A stretch of DNA of 64,000 nt, from the NCBI GenBank assembly GCA_958299035.1, contig CATQJL010000112.1, positions 43,218,833 to 43,282,832 of the forward strand, written 5' to 3'. Below the pieces are notes generated by a model, which did not search any database, had not been told where the DNA came from, and saw only the letters and a program-made list of their open reading frames with translations. The stretch's first letter is position 1, and every line of letters begins with the position of its first letter. The stretch comes from Cylicocyclus nassatus. Lineage: Eukaryota > Nematoda > Chromadorea > Rhabditida > Strongylidae. This document shows positions 21,276 to 33,816 of this stretch, one piece after another. A program made the position numbers and the translations under genes.

Positions 21276-24200
21276 GGCCGTATTCATCAACAAACCCGGT
21301 GGGTTCCGTGAGATCCAGATCGATTGGGTTCGCGAACCCGGTGGATTCCGTGGGTTTAGGAACCCACTGGGTAAGATCGGTATTCACAAGTGCCCCTCTG
21401 TGTTTGCAAACCCATAACGTCACCAGTGTGCCTCTCCAGCGTGTGTAATATTCTTCTCATCTCTCGACACACACGGATCGAGCTGTACTAAAAGCGTCAG
21501 CACGCTTGACGCACATGAATAAACATCCTCTTTGACAAAAGTTGCACTTCCTTTATTCTGTTCTTCGAGTATTCTCTCCGACTCAGACATGACTGTCGAC
21601 AATAATATGTGTGGAAATGGATGCAAAAAAGGGCTCTACTCTTTTTTGCACAAGTGATCTTTCTTGTTCAGAGTTGTCTTCCACCTCGTAAGGAAGATAT
21701 GCGCCACGTTTTTCGAAGTTTGCACGACATAGCTGACACATTCACGAATCCGCATAGTTCAAAGAGTCATGGAGCAAGGAATAGCTAGGTTTTATTTTAG
21801 ATCTATTATTTTGCTGTACATGACAAGTAAAGCTATGCTCTTTCTCAAACACCTACTTTCAAATGAAATTTTCATCATTAGTGGCAAGGTGCATATTCGC
21901 AGCAAGCGCTCGAGTCCTTTTGTCCAATCGTATTTCTTGTGCGAGGACGCCCGAATGGTAGATGGAGTAGGATTTCCTTAACTTGGATTGTGCAAAGGTA
22001 TCATCGACAGAGTGCTAATCTCTATGATGTTAACTAGTATGTGAATACATTACTACTTTTTCCCTTTCTCATTGATTTTTACTCCAAGGGATTAAGGAAC
22101 AAACGATTTTGATCAAAAACCGTTTTTTCCATTTCTTTGAGCATTATCTGACTTTATTAGATTGAGTGCAAAAAATGCGGAATAAACGAACATAGACAAA
22201 CATGGACAACCGAATACATAAACATGAATGCAGGCAGACTCTGGCCCGTAGTAATCCCCCGTCGTGATGGATGCGACGTCCAAAACATCGCATGTACCCA
22301 GTATGTGTGGTTTCGGCCGCGACTCGTCCGGCGGCTATCTCTTATCACGGCCGCGCGGCGAAATCGCTGGACGTTGTGACTGCAGGGCATGCTCGTCCTC
22401 GTGCGCAGAGGACGAGCACCTAGTGAACGTCGCCATTTGAGGGGCAGATAAAGAAAAATAGTGGGCCCAGCGTGGAGACGCAGGAAGGCGCAACCGACTA
22501 AAAGTCGAGTACCAAGTTCGTTCTGTGCGCAAGGACCGTAGGCACACAGCACTATAGCGCATGCCAAGTGCGATCGATATCAACAGCTGATCAGTGGAAT
22601 GGCTTCGCGCTAGGCAGCAATTTGTCTTTCTAAGACGTCTTTTATTCTGCTTTGTTTTGCTTTTACCCAAAAATGTGAGTTTCTTTTTATTATCATACAT
22701 CTCAGATTCTTGCTCGGCCAAATTTCGTGGTTTTTAGCGGGTTTGTCTTTGTTAGATAAGTCGCGGGTGGCCACGTCAGTTTTTCACAAATTCCTTCTGC
22801 GTGCCTCGGTCGATTTGCTTAATATGTGCTGCATTCATAAGTTTATTGTTCCTTCATTGACTGTGCAATGAATGTTTTCCTTCTTTCCGAGTAGGAAATC
22901 ATTTGGTGTGTAGCTGATGGAAACCGCTTATGATTGCACATTTTGAACCAGTTATTATTTCCTGATTTTTTCGATATTCTTTGTAGAATTTCGGAATTTT
23001 TATGTTTCGCATGCCATTTCCAAGTTAGAGGCTTTTGAATGTTTTTTAGAATGCGATTTTTTTAACATGTAATCTAATCGTCTTTCCAATTCGTAAAAGA
23101 ATCCCTTCAGTGGTACTTGTGCGCGCGACATCTAATTCAGCAGCTTGCAACAGTGACTTTGCGCGTGCAGTGGTCCAGGATACACTTGATTTTTGTACCT
23201 CATATACATTCGGGTGGGGCCGGAGGGGGAGGGGGGAGGGGGGGGGGGGTAGCGTTTACAGATCCGTAGGTGCGAGGTCTAGGGCGAAGGGGAATCTGCT
23301 TATCCTTTCTTGTACTAAGTTGATCGTTACTGCCCTATCTGAACTTTGCTACATCCTTTCTTTCGTAGATTATTTGTGTGATCAACGACCTTTACACTGT
23401 GGAAGCATCTTGTATGTTATCTTTGATATCCACTAGCTTGTCGATGACAAACCTTACTACTTACTGTCCCACTTCAGCCGCAGGTCATTCCTTCAGTGTG
23501 CTCAGTAGTCTACTTGACGGCGCCTACTATCATGTAGGCAATCCTTGATTCCGTATGATACTGTTGTTTGCCACAAACGGGCATTCAGGTTATTCACGCC
23601 CAAAACAGCGGCATAAAAGGGCCTGAATACTCAGCTCTGGTGTTGGTTCAATATATTACCACTATCAGCGGCTGTCTCGCATTATTCACTGTTTCTAGTC
23701 AGCGATTGCTCCGCTACTATCTAATAAACAGTTATACAACGTAGTGGCACCAGCTTAGTCTATACCAGCTTTCGTTAATATCCACCATTAATAGGTGGAG
23801 TGCAGTGGCAGAGCGCGCCATCGAATACTGTCAAAGACTTGCGTGTGCGTACCCAAGTTTTGCGGCGATCGTTCAGTCGGACACGTGTTAACCTCGCTTT
23901 CTTTACATTACGACATATCTCGGGTGCTTACTACGGGCCTCTCTTTGCTGTATGAGGCTCCCTCTGTAGTTGCAGCAGTATCAGAAATTTTTCAAGATAG
24001 CATGAGCTTAGGTTCTTTACAATTTGACGAAAAAATTTCCGTCAAAAAGCTTGCTTGCGACTTATCACAGACTGCCTAGTCATAACTGGCATCAAGATGC
24101 TAGTCATCGCATGTCTAGTCATGCATCTCAGTCTAATATTTCATCAAAGTTTACCCAACAAAATTTCTATGCTATGAAGAATGTGGAATGGTTTCTAATG

Positions 24201-24754
24201 TATATGTGTTGCTAGGGGTGACCATCCCTGCTTTAAGTCCAAATAATGTTCAGCAAAAGGCACCATGCTTAGATTCGCTAACCGAGCGCTCCTCAGACAA
24301 TTGCCGGGGGCAGGCGGGCACCGGAAAAATAGATGGCTGATTTCTCGCACGCCGCTCGCGGATTTTTTGGAAAGCAATCAGGATTTCGAAACGCCGCTTG
24401 CTTAGTTCTCGATTCTCAGAGATTCGGCATATAATCTGCAAAAATAAGAGCAAAAAAAATTCAACAGGCGGTCTCTCAAAAATCGCAAAAACATTATCTT
24501 GGAACTTGCGAGCGGAATGCGAAGTTTCAGCAACGCGTATTTTCCGGCGCCCGCCTGCCCCCGGCGATTGTCTGAGCTCATTGGGTTCCGGAATCCACGA
24601 GAAACTGGGCAACTTGTTTCGTAAATGCCAGTATGCTCGCCTTTCGTGAACCCATTGGGTAGGGTTAATTTACTAGCTTCATGAGCAACGATCTCGTGGG
24701 TTAAGCCTACATAATGGGTTCCGGAATCCACTGGGTTCGTTGATGAATACGGCC
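21276..24754. mobile_element. 3.48-kb TIR element, GGCCGTATTCATCAACrAACCC ends
   Basis: Left end GGCCGTATTCATCAACAAACCCGGTGGGTTCCG and right end CGGAATCCACTGGGTTCGTTGATGAATACGGCC are mirror images; subterminal GGGTTCC/GGAACCC repeats recur. Copy B has the same left end at ~59456, so this insertion predates the A/B split or belongs to the repeat itself; B loses homology before the right end. Target duplication is unclear (AAG/ACA). No transposase is seen. The ORF-like minus-strand stretch at 22335-22500 (MATFTRCSSSAHEDEHA...) is shared with B and unassigned. A G-rich run lies near 23220-23250. Confidence 0.6.
24292..24576. mobile_element. 285-bp CTCAG MITE
   Basis: Ends CTCAGACAATTGCCGGGGGCAGGCGGGCACCGG and mirror; flanked by CTC on both sides (24289-24291 and 24577-24579). 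Palindromic through most of its length, with no coding capacity. Nested near the right end of the 3.48-kb element. Confidence 0.8.
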
Positions 24755-25700
24755 ACAGAATTGACTTGTATCAAACTTGAGCGGCGACGCAGTTTTCTAA
24801 TTTGAAGCGTCAATATCACCATGCTTTGAGAGCAAAAATTTGCTGGATTAAAAGGCTGACTTTTTAAGAATTTTTCAAAGAAACACTAAACTCTATTGCA
24901 AAGCAAGTAAATATCCTCGCAGAAGGTAAATCATTTTTCCACTATTGTGAATTTTAAGTTACTCCTAACAAGGGAACTCAGTCGAAGTGATCTTTCCACA
25001 TAAAACTTGTTTCACTTTGTAGAGCATTAAACGATGATGTCAAGTCTATCTTGTTTCTTTGCGGAATGACTCTACGAAGGAAGTTGTGAGTGTTTGAATG
25101 CCTAAATTTGTAACGCTGTGGGGTGCAAAAAAATTGGCAAAAAGCTCAGAAAAACAGCTGAAAGTAGGCAAATTAAATTTGTATTAGGTATATTGAACAC
25201 AAGAAAGGAACATGGCTTGTGCAAACCGCACAGGTTTTTTTGCACAGCTTTTCGCTAATTTTATGCCACTTAAGTCTTGGCAAATTTGAGCTTTCGAATG
25301 CTCATAACTTTTTTCGGAGAGCTGTTATGCAAAAGAGGAAGACAGATTAGGAATCATCGTACAGTTTGCCCCAATTCTAATCAGGCCAAAATTGGCATGG
25401 CGGGAATCCGCGCCGTGAGGGTTTCGCGCCACCTCTGCGGCTAGCTTGTCTGCTCTCTCCTCATTCTCTTCACTCTCTGCGACAGCGCGCGTATGCAGCG
25501 CAAATCCCTAGCGCTGCGAGTGCGCAAATTCAGCCAACGGCTCGGCCTGTTCCCGATTGGGGCAGTCTGTACAGTGGTCCACAAAGTGATATGGATTTCA
25601 TGTGGGAAGGCTACTTCGACTAAAAAGGAAATGATGATCGCGGGCCTCATTCAAGTCTTTCAAGATTTCTTTAAGCAGAGTTATGAGGATTTGTTTCGAC
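24755..25700. other. No gene seen
   Basis: AT-rich sequence followed by a GC-richer block around 25390-25560. I see no exon with splice signals. The GC-rich block could be a promoter-proximal region for the short exon at 25722, but this is only a positional guess. Confidence 0.35.
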
Positions 25701-25721
25701 ATTTATATCACTGCCAAGCTT

Positions 25722-25784
25722 ATGGGTAGTTGCAAGATCTTCTTAACGTTGCTCGCGCTCTTAAGTAGTCCCGTGGTACAGGCG
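25722..25784 (+). CDS. Possible first exon encoding a signal peptide
   Basis: An ATG at 25722 opens a 21-codon stretch reading MGSCKIFLTLLALLSSPVVQA: one basic residue, a leucine-rich core and a VQA-type signal-peptidase site. It is followed at once by a plausible donor, GCG|GTAAGG. That is the shape of the first exon of a small secreted worm protein. I could not find the next exon downstream with confidence, so it may be a remnant or chance. Confidence 0.35.
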
Positions 25785-27809
25785 GTAAGGCCTTTGGTTT
25801 CTCCTGCACCACTTCCAGATTCCACAGCTACTTCTATCCTTTTTATGATCATTAAAAATTGGCTAAGTCAAATATTATACAAGTTAAAAATTTCCCAGCA
25901 AAAAAATTGTCGAATATTCAAATGTCGAATGTCAAAACAAAATGTTGATTGATCGAATATCGATTTCTCATAATGTTGAGTTGTTGAGTTATTTGTGATT
26001 TTTATAAACGAATGAATTCGTGAAGGAAAATTTTCGGACAATTGAATGTTTTGTACCAGCTGTGCTGAATATCATTACTTAATAATAAAGCGCTAAGCGT
26101 CTGTCTGTTTGTATGTCTGTGTGTGTGTATATCTGTCTGTCACGAAATTCTTAGAGCGTGTTGTAGTCAAGGACCTGAGCTGAAAATTTGGTCATGACAC
26201 CCTACCAGCATGTAGGTAAATATTGCAAAAGCACACGCTGATCCGATAATTGGAACCTTCAGAAACTGGGCGTCAAACGGGACCACGCGACTTTTGACCG
26301 ACAAATGTGGGTCGATGATTGTACTTTTTGCGAAGTTGTGGATTTGCTTAACAAGTAAATGTGCAGACCATAGGCTTAAGTCCAGAAAGTGAGCAAAATA
26401 TCTATTTTTACGCAAAATCAGCGCCAAAAAGGAGTGTTTGCGAAGATCATCAATTTGTCAAGGTTTCATCTAATTTTTTGCGCAGATTTCTGCTCAGAAA
26501 TGTAGGGGACAAAAGTAACTATCTTTTGTAAAAACTAATCGGCAATAATAACTTCAGTAATTGGTCGACATCCTCTTTTGATCTTCTACGCAAAAACTTT
26601 CTCTTCCCAATTTACCGCTCCTACGTGGAAAAGCTTATTAAATGAGTAGTTGTTTACAATTCCTTCATGATGGTCAGCATCGCATAGTGAGTTTCAAAGT
26701 GACATCATGCGAGCAAGAGGAATGCATATATAGAGCCAGTGAGCCTCTGGAGCCAGTGCGAGCCTCTGGGAAGCAGAGGTGAAGCACTGGTTTATATAAT
26801 AATTTGGTCAAATTGGTACAACGAAATGAAGGATTTCATGTAGTAAAGAACTCAGACAAACGATATTTGCTGATTTAGCAGTCAAAACTGTAGCATACCC
26901 TGGTTTTGCAGGGTTTATGCCCACATATCACGATGGAACTCACATTTTGATCTACTATGCACACCAGTCATACGCTCACCTTTCCATTAGTACAGTCTAG
27001 AAAGCAGCCAGCTTGTTCTCACAGCATATCATTACACAATGCTAAAATTACCACGAAGTTATCGAACCTGTGCATGAACAAGCGAGTAGGAAACAGAAAA
27101 TTGAACCGAGCACAATGCATGTAACAAAACATAGATTTATTAGGGATGCAGTCAGCGCGGTATAGTGAAAGGAAAGTTATTACAATAAAGGACAAAAAGT
27201 AATAAAGTCGCAAAACGGATCCATTATGGCGGGCCAAAGGAGATGCGGATTCGCTCAAAGTGCAAATGTTGAAGAATCCATACAACGGAACTGCTCGTGC
27301 TTCGAGACATTAAACGTACATGTTGGTCGCATGCGTTATGCAAAACTTGGGCTTTAGAATTTGGCTGGGACTCCTTCTGCGAATTTCGCGACAGATAGAT
27401 TTTCACTCAAACGACAAATAGACAGATGGCTTAGCGCGTTATCTTAGTAGGATAGACCGAAGCAAGTGCTATCGAATGCACAAGACAAACTGAACAAAAA
27501 ACAAGAGACTAACGCAAGAAACCTAGCAAAACCAAAATGTCGACTAGAAAAAACCTTGCAACTTTGACCACAAATACAATATCCCCTTTGCATTTTACCC
27601 CAAAAACGAAGTCTAGGCTGCTTCAATACGATCTGTACCGGTGATTATAAAGAAGAAGAACAAGCCGAGTTAGTTTTCGATGCGTCCTTCAAATTTTTCT
27701 CTTGTAGTTTCTGTCTCTGGCGACGCCATCAACTTTGCTCTGCTCATAATTCTGAACAAAGTGCCCCACTCAATGGTTGCTCAATTCCAATAAAGAGCTA
27801 TGAACAAAC
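25785..27809. other. No gene seen; a short palindrome at 26752-26789
   Basis: AT-rich with a TGTCTG/TGTG simple stretch at 26100-26143. A palindrome CCAGTGCGAGCCTCTGGGAAGCAGAGGTGAAGCACTGG near 26752-26789 recurs at 43685-43722. Short minus-strand frames around 26167-27400 show no family resemblance. Confidence 0.4.
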
Positions 27810-27952
27810 ATGCAATATTTTAAGCATTTATCGGGTATCTCGGTATTCTTGTCACTTGCGGTCATCGTGAGTGGTCGTTTCCAGCGTCAGGCTGCTATCC
27901 AAAAGGAAGCAAGCGACAAGCCGGCTGAAGAAGACCAAACGTCGCATCAGTA
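27810..27952 (+). CDS. Possible secreted-protein first exon, cut by a LINE
   Basis: An ATG at 27810 begins MQYFKHLSGISVFLSLAVIV, a good signal peptide, followed by a Gln/Lys/Glu-rich stretch (RFQRQAAIQKEASDKPAEED). The frame then enters what looks like the 5' end of the RTE-like LINE at about 27953. The coding style resembles short nematode secreted peptides. The insertion removes any view of the next exon. It could also be a spurious frame. Confidence 0.35.
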
Positions 27953-30900
27953 TGCTCTTTCATGTCTCTGCAGAACTTTGGAGTTACATGTAGGGCGTCC
28001 CCCAAGGGCGACGCACATTCAAGACTGACGAATTCGATTTTTGAAGAAGATCTGTCTCCTCAACAAAATGAAAGAAGACGACTAGAATCGCTACTTCATC
28101 ATAAAAAGCAACGATTCAAATCTCTGAAAATGCTCAGACTGGCTACCGTCAATGTAGGATCGCTTACCGCACGATGCCGAGAAATTGCGGATTTTCTCAG
28201 AAGACGAAGGGTAGATATAGCTTGCGTTCAGGAAATCAAATGGAAGGGAGAGAAATCACGCGATATAGGAGACGGATACAAGCTCCTATACAAAGGTACA
28301 AGTAACGGCAGGAACGGAGTCGGCATAATCGTATGTGAAAGGATAAGAAACAGAATAACTGACGTGGATCGAGTAGGTGACCGACTCATGAGCATCAGAA
28401 TAGAAAATGGGAAGCGTATCCTACGAACAGTCACTGCTTACGCACCACAAACAGGTTGCAGTGAGGTTGAGAAGGATGTGTTTTGGGGAGAGTTTGACGA
28501 TTACATCAAATCCGTGCCACTTGGAGAAATGCTGCTTATTGGAGCAGATCTCAACGGCCATGTAGGGGAACGACGAGGTAGTGCAGGAAAGTGTCATGGA
28601 GATCACGGGTACGGGTCACGCAATGAAGGAGGCGAACGCATTCTCGAGTTTGCGACTACTCATGACTTGGCGTTAATGAATACCTATTTCATAAAGAGAA
28701 ATAATCATCTGATTACGTACGCCAGCGGAAGTCAAAAAACGCAGATAGACTTTTGAAGCGTTTGGCAGGACGATCTTAGATACGTGAAGGATAGCAAGGT
28801 GATCCCTGGCGAAGACTGCATTTCGCAGCATAGACCCCTTCTGCTAGATTTGTTTATTCCAATCGACAAGGAAAGAAGAATGGTGACAGAGCATAGAACA
28901 CGTATAAAATGGTGGAAGCTGAAGAATGATATCTGCACCAAGGCGGCAATGAAAGCTGCCTTACCGAGATTGGAAAGTAGTCCAGAATTCTCCCGGACAG
29001 TCCTGAAAAACAACATTCATCAGGTAGCCAGCGAGTTAGTGGGTCATACCAAAGCCGGAAGACCAAAGCTTGATAAGGAAGTCTGGTGGTGGAATGAAGA
29101 CGTACAGGTCTTGATAAAGAGAAAGAAAACAGCATACAGGATTTGGCAGAAATTACAAACGGAAAATGCTCATCAGTTGTACGTGGACGCGAAACGTGCA
29201 GCAAAGAGGAGTGTTAAAAAGGCAAAAGAAGCGTATGTAGAAGAACTTTACAGGAAACTGCGCAATCGCGAAGGCGAACGCGACATATATCGAATCGCGA
29301 AAAGAAGAACAGCCTCAAAAGATATAGAGCATTTTTACAGTATCAAGGACGTACATGGCAAACTACTCAGGAAGCCACAAGAAATTAGGGAAAGATGGAG
29401 AACACATTTCGAAGGAATGGCATCTGCGAGCCATGAGTACGCATCTACTCTAGAAGCCGATCCTGTGCTTGGACCAGTACCCAGCATCACAGAGGAAGAA
29501 GTTCGCTTCGCCATAATGAAAACAAAAAACGGCAAGGCGACAGGCCCAAACGATGTCCCCAACGAGTTTTGGAAGGAATGCGGACAAGCTGGAGTGACTT
29601 GGCTCACGCAACTTTTGAATCAGATTGTAGATGCAAAAAACATGCCAAGCGACTGGTACAAAAGCACAACGGTACCGATATGGAAGAACAAAGGCGACGT
29701 AGCTGACTGTTCGACGTATCGGCCTATCCGACTCATGTGCCACACACTAAAGGTCTTTGAAAGAATTTTGGAAACGCGACTGCGAAGCATCGTGAACCTG
29801 GCCCCTAACCAGTGCGGATTCGTGAAGGGATACAGCACGACAGATGCTATCCACACTGTAAGGATGATGATGGAAAGAAGTAGGGAAAGGCATTGCGAAT
29901 TGCATGCAGCGTTCCTCGACTTGGAAAAAGCGTTTGATAAGGTGCCACATGACGTTATATGGTGGTCGTTACGAAAGCACATGGTGCCAGAAGAATACGT
30001 GCAGTGGATTAGAATGATATACAAAAACGCCACTAGCTACGTGCAAATAGCAGCAGGTCTTTCAGAAGACTTCCAAATAAACGCTGGAGTTCACCAAGGT
30101 TCCGTGCTGTCACCCTTTCTCTTCATCACGGTCGTGGACACGATAGTGAGGAGCTTCATACGTAACCCTCCATGGGCTCTGATATACGCAGACGACGTGT
30201 TGCTGATGGCAAGAAACAGAAATGAATTGGAGGAGGAAGTGCAAAAGTGGAAGACTGAACTAGAACTGCACGGTCTGAAGATTAATATCACAAAGACAGA
30301 GTACATGGAGCTGGGAGCTCAAACGCCAGGGACTATTCAGATCGGAAGTATCCCAGTTAAAAAGACCACTACATACAAGTATCTGGGAAGTTACATATCC
30401 GCAGATGGCACGCTCCAGGACGAGATCACCTTCAGGATTGATTCAGCTTGGTCGAAATGGAAGAACATTACCGGAATCCTATGCGATAAAAGGATGCCAA
30501 TCAAGCTGAAATCCCAGTTATACCGTACCGTAGTCCGCCCGGCTGTTCTATACGGCAGCGAATGTTGGGCCTGTACGCGGAATGAAGAGCGAAAGGTTAG
30601 CGTGATGGAAACTCGCATGCTGAGATGGACGACAGGCGTGACTATGATGGATCACGTCATCAATGATACCATAAGATCCACAATGAAAGTCGCGCCAATC
30701 GTGAAGAAAATACAGGAGAAGCGACTTCGTTGGTACGGACATGTGAGAAGAAAGGAAGATGATCACGTCGCTAGATTAGCAGTGTTTGTGGAAGTCCCAG
30801 GAAAAAGACTCAGAGGAAGACCGAAGCTAAGATGGATTGATAAAGTTAATGCAGACTTGAACGAACTTGACTTAAATGAACATCAAGCTGAAAACTACGA

Positions 30901-30960
30901 AGAATGGAGAAGACTCACAAGAGTAAAAGAGTAGTGATCAAATTAATTCGCTGATTCTTG
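27953..30960 (+). mobile_element. RTE-like non-LTR retrotransposon (LINE)
   Basis: A single long frame with endonuclease and reverse transcriptase, interrupted by one stop, with short 5' and 3' untranslated parts, as in the compact RTE group. The boundaries are approximate: the 5' edge is placed where the preceding signal-peptide frame ends, the 3' edge about 25 bases after the stop. I see no poly-A tail and no clear target duplication. An 87-bp fragment of a related element lies at 49118-49204 on the minus strand. Confidence 0.75.
28130..30934 (+). pseudogene. LINE endonuclease-reverse transcriptase with one in-frame TGA
   Basis: From ATG 28130 (MLRLATVNVGSLTARCREI) the endonuclease runs through CVQEIKWKGEKSRDIG, YAPQTGC, GADLNGHVG and TYASGSQKTQIDF, ending at TGA 28754-28756. 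The same frame continues without shift (QDDLRYVKDSKVIPGEDC ... SQHRPLLLD), so a single base change splits a ~935-residue protein. The reverse transcriptase has NGKATGPNDVPNEFWK, FLDLEKAFDKVPHDVIW, VHQGSVLSPFLF and catalytic YADDVLLMA. The C-terminus carries LRWYGHVRRKEDDHVARL and RGRPKLRW, the usual tail of this LINE group. Relatives have a residue between QIDF and the next block, so the TGA replaces a sense codon. Everything else is intact, which suggests recent death or readthrough (inference). Confidence 0.85.
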
Positions 30961-31321
30961 TTGTGTTTTTATAACATGAATACTTCATTGTTTTTTCATA
31001 AAGAACGGCTTGAAAACGTATTGAATAAAAAGGAGAATGAAATAAAGAGCAGCGGACCCCGTACTAGGGAAGAACGCTAAGATAAAAAAAATCGGGTATC
31101 TCACCACAATCGAAAAAGTGAGCTTTGCAACGCTGTTTAGGTTATAGACAGCAAGTTTTATCGAATACATAGAAATCGCGTGAAAAGAACTAAACTGAAG
31201 AAAAAGCAAGAGGTTTTGCAGAACCGCTTTTTGCAAGGTTTTCGCTCAAATCAAGAAATAGGTTTTGTGATGCTTTCAGTGTAAAAGTAGAGATCAAGAG
31301 CTACAATGTATGCATTGAGAA
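30961..31321. other. No gene seen
   Basis: AT-rich flank of the LINE with no splice-supported exon and no repeat that I recognise. Confidence 0.4.
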
Positions 31322-31620
31322 CTCAGATAATCGCCGGCGACAGGCGGCCATGCGATTTATGGAAGGGCGGGCACCGGAAAAATATTCGCTGATTTCTTGC
31401 GGTCCGCTTGCAGAATTTTGGAATAATTGTGGCCAATTCTTGGACGAACTATCGGAGAACTACCTCGGTTTTTTATGGGTGGGTTGCGGCCCAGTGGCCG
31501 CATTCTCGCGGACTTTCCGCGGGAGTGTGCGGGATTGCTGGGGCCACGCGGTCTTGTGGAGGACCGCACTGCCTGGGGTACCATCCGTTGGAGGAAGGTA
31601 CCCCAAACTTGGGAAAGAAA
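31322..31620. mobile_element. Truncated CTCAG element
   Basis: Starts CTCAGATAATCGCCGGCGACAGGCGGCC and follows the 50061-50648 element through GCACCGGAAAAATA, CAGTGGCCGCATTCTCGCGGACTT and GTGGAGGACCGC, at perhaps 75-80% identity. It then loses similarity near 31620; the right terminus is missing. It is older than the copies at 50061 and 52000. Confidence 0.7.
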
Positions 31621-31724
31621 ATTGCGAGATATCTCAATGCGAGACATCTCTCGCATGACTCATCGCGCAGTTTTCGTTACGAGAGATCTCTCGCAAATAG
31701 ATCATTTTACCCAAATATGCATTT

Positions 31725-31800
31725 ATTTTTATTTATTTATTTATTTATTCAATACGCACAAGGCGTGCAATATTTGAAACAAAAAACGAATACTTAGAGC
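31725..31800 (-). mobile_element. 3'-end remnant of a CR1-like LINE
   Basis: (TTTA)n followed by TTCAATACGCACAAGGCGTGCAATATTTG and AAACAAAAAACG closely parallels the 3' end of the LINE at 1777 (TTTATCTTTATC, GATACGCTCGAGGCGTGC, ACAAAAAACC). The shared core is ATACGC.C.AGGCGTGC. Read on the minus strand, it is the tail of a related, mostly deleted element. Confidence 0.5.
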
Positions 31801-32059
31801 TTGAACAGTAAAGAAAATAACAATTCAACTTAAGCAATGTATATGCGGGGAACAGATGTAATATTGAAAATTTGCCCGACTGATTTATGCATACAACTCG
31901 CTTCAAACTGAATCGTGGACGTTGGAACTTCAAAGAGACATAGGGATCCTACGTGGAAAGCGAGGTCTGAGTCACTCTTCTTATCTGAAGTCAAAAATGA
32001 ATTTGCGCGAGCAAAAACACCTCAAAGTTGAAGGGAACATAGCGCATAACTTCACTTCA

Positions 32060-32520
32060 CATAACATTGAAACCACATGCTAGAAGGGCCATATAGGAGG
32101 TGGACGATAATATTTCGGATGCAGAATACAAATTATGGTGTTTGAGCTTGGTACAAAGTCGCCGGATCTTACGGTTGACAGCCGAAATGTCGTAAAATTG
32201 CACAAAAATGTGGATTTTCAAAAATCTGAAACTCGACGAAATCACATGCTACCAGGGCCATGTTGGAGCAGAACGATAGTATTTCGGATGCAGAATACAA
32301 ATTAGGGCGTTTGAGCTTGATCCAGGTTTGTTTTGAGCCAGTATTTTGCGGTCGAAATGTCGTAAATTTGCACAAAATGTGGAATTTTAAAAATCTGAAA
32401 CTCGGCGAAATCACATGCTAGAAGGGCCATATTGGAGCTGGACGATAATATTTCGGATGCAGAATACAAATTATGGTGTTTGAGCGTGATCCAGGTTTGT
32501 TTTGAGCTAATATTTTGCGG
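32060..32520. repeat. ~190-bp tandem repeat, about 2.5 copies
   Basis: Units share CACATGCTAGAAGGGCCATA, GATA(A/G)TATTTCGGATGCAGAATACAAATTA and GAAATGTCGTAAAATTGCAC. Diverged inverted copies lie at 33110-33350 (CAGATTTTTGAAAATGCCTG...CAAAATTACGAC), so the whole 32060-33360 interval is a loose foldback. The 590 bp between the arms hold no recognisable gene. Confidence 0.65.
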
Positions 32521-33109
32521 TCAATATGTCATAATTTAATCAAATGTGCTAATTTCGAAGCCGCAGGAGGATGTATCTTCATTTTATAAGAGCCAGATAA
32601 AAGAATAGCACTAGTATTTTAAGCAGAAAGTGCAAAAATTGGTGTTAAAATTGGTTTATACGAGATTTTGATCACCATTTGAACTTTACTTTTTACTGCA
32701 AATGAGAAAAAATCTTCCAATTGGCGATTTTCCTTTTTCATGTATTAATAATGAATAAAAATAGTATGTGTGAGTCTAAATTGTGCTTCGTTGAAAATAT
32801 TTTCTCATTTCGAGGATTGGATTGATTGATAGTGCTGCCGGCGGTGTATGCTTTGAAGATGCTGTAGGTGATGTACATGCTATCATAGACAATGCAAAGA
32901 TACCAACGTGCCATAGCTTTATACAAACTAACTCAATTATCCCTATAGATGTTTCTCTCGAAATCATCAAAATTCGACTTTTTCCATCATCTGCGCAATT
33001 AATAAAATCAATGCTGCATTCTATTAAGAGCGGTTTTGTTCAATTTCATAATAGCCTCAACTTGTTCATTCATACAATTCTTACTCTGTATTCTATTTTT
33101 GAAATACTA

Positions 33110-33360
33110 CCGTTGAGTTCAAGCCCTTCTTGCATGTGATCTTGCTGATTTGCAGATTTTTGAAAATGCCTGTTTCTATGCAAAATTACGACGTCTTGGC
33201 TGCGGATTGTAGGCTAAAATTAGCCTAGCTCAGACCCAAATTTTGCTTTTTGTTCCTATTTGGCCCTTCTAGGGTGTGATCTTGCTGAGTTGCAGATTTT
33301 TGAAAATGCCTGTTCCTATGCAAAATTACGACATTTCGACATTGAGTGTTTTCCGCTTAG
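33110..33360. repeat. ~140-bp tandem pair, inverted relative to 32060-32520
   Basis: Two copies of TGTGATCTTGCTGAkTTGCAGATTTTTGAAAATGCCTGTTyCTATGCAAAATTACGAC. In reverse complement they match the tandem repeat ~1 kb upstream. No coding exon is visible between here and 33815. Confidence 0.65.
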
Positions 33361-33816
33361 TTGGGATCAAGCTAATCAAAAATGAAAAAGTAGTTGGGGA
33401 CGAGCTTGCTCATAAGTGCTACATACGATTAGCAGCTTTATTCGTCAACATGTGGCTTTGATCAAGCACCGAAACTTACCAGTTTTTCCTTGTCATCCAA
33501 ACAATTTATGTGCACATTTGCATGACACATGCGGCTCACACTGAGCTTCTTAATGTGATATGATACTATGGACAAGCTGCTATTCTTCAACTACGCTGTT
33601 GTAGCTATTTACACTTACCGTAAAGTGGTTTTTGTGGAGAGAAGGCGGAAGCACGATTCAAAAGAGAGTACAGGTTGGTTCGATCTCCTTCGTCAAAATT
33701 ACAACACATTCGAATAGCACACTTTGAAGAGTGGCATTGGAATTTGCTCGCTTCATCAAAAATCAAAAATTCTCAGCATTTTTCAGCTCATTGTCTCCAA
33801 TTGATACTAGCGAACA

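Larger units (their letters stand above)
8818..22553 (+). repeat. Copy A of a ~3.7-kb dispersed repeat, heavily interrupted
   Basis: The segments 8818-9020, 9482-10469, 13518-14382 and 20863-22553 are collinear with copy B at 51781-62771, at roughly 90-95% identity by eye. The intervening blocks in A (9022-9477, 10470-13517, 14383-20859) are absent from B. Copy B marks the uninterrupted sequence at each of these points, although the 9022 site carries a different insertion two bases away. The right part (from 21276) lies inside a longer TIR element. No intact open reading frame spans the core; a 70-codon frame at 21769-21981 is identical in B, but I would not call it a gene. Confidence 0.8.

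Noticed and set aside
23219..23252. G-rich run as a quadruplex regulator
   Set aside because: A simple G homopolymer in a non-genic part of a transposon; no adjacent promoter or gene to regulate.
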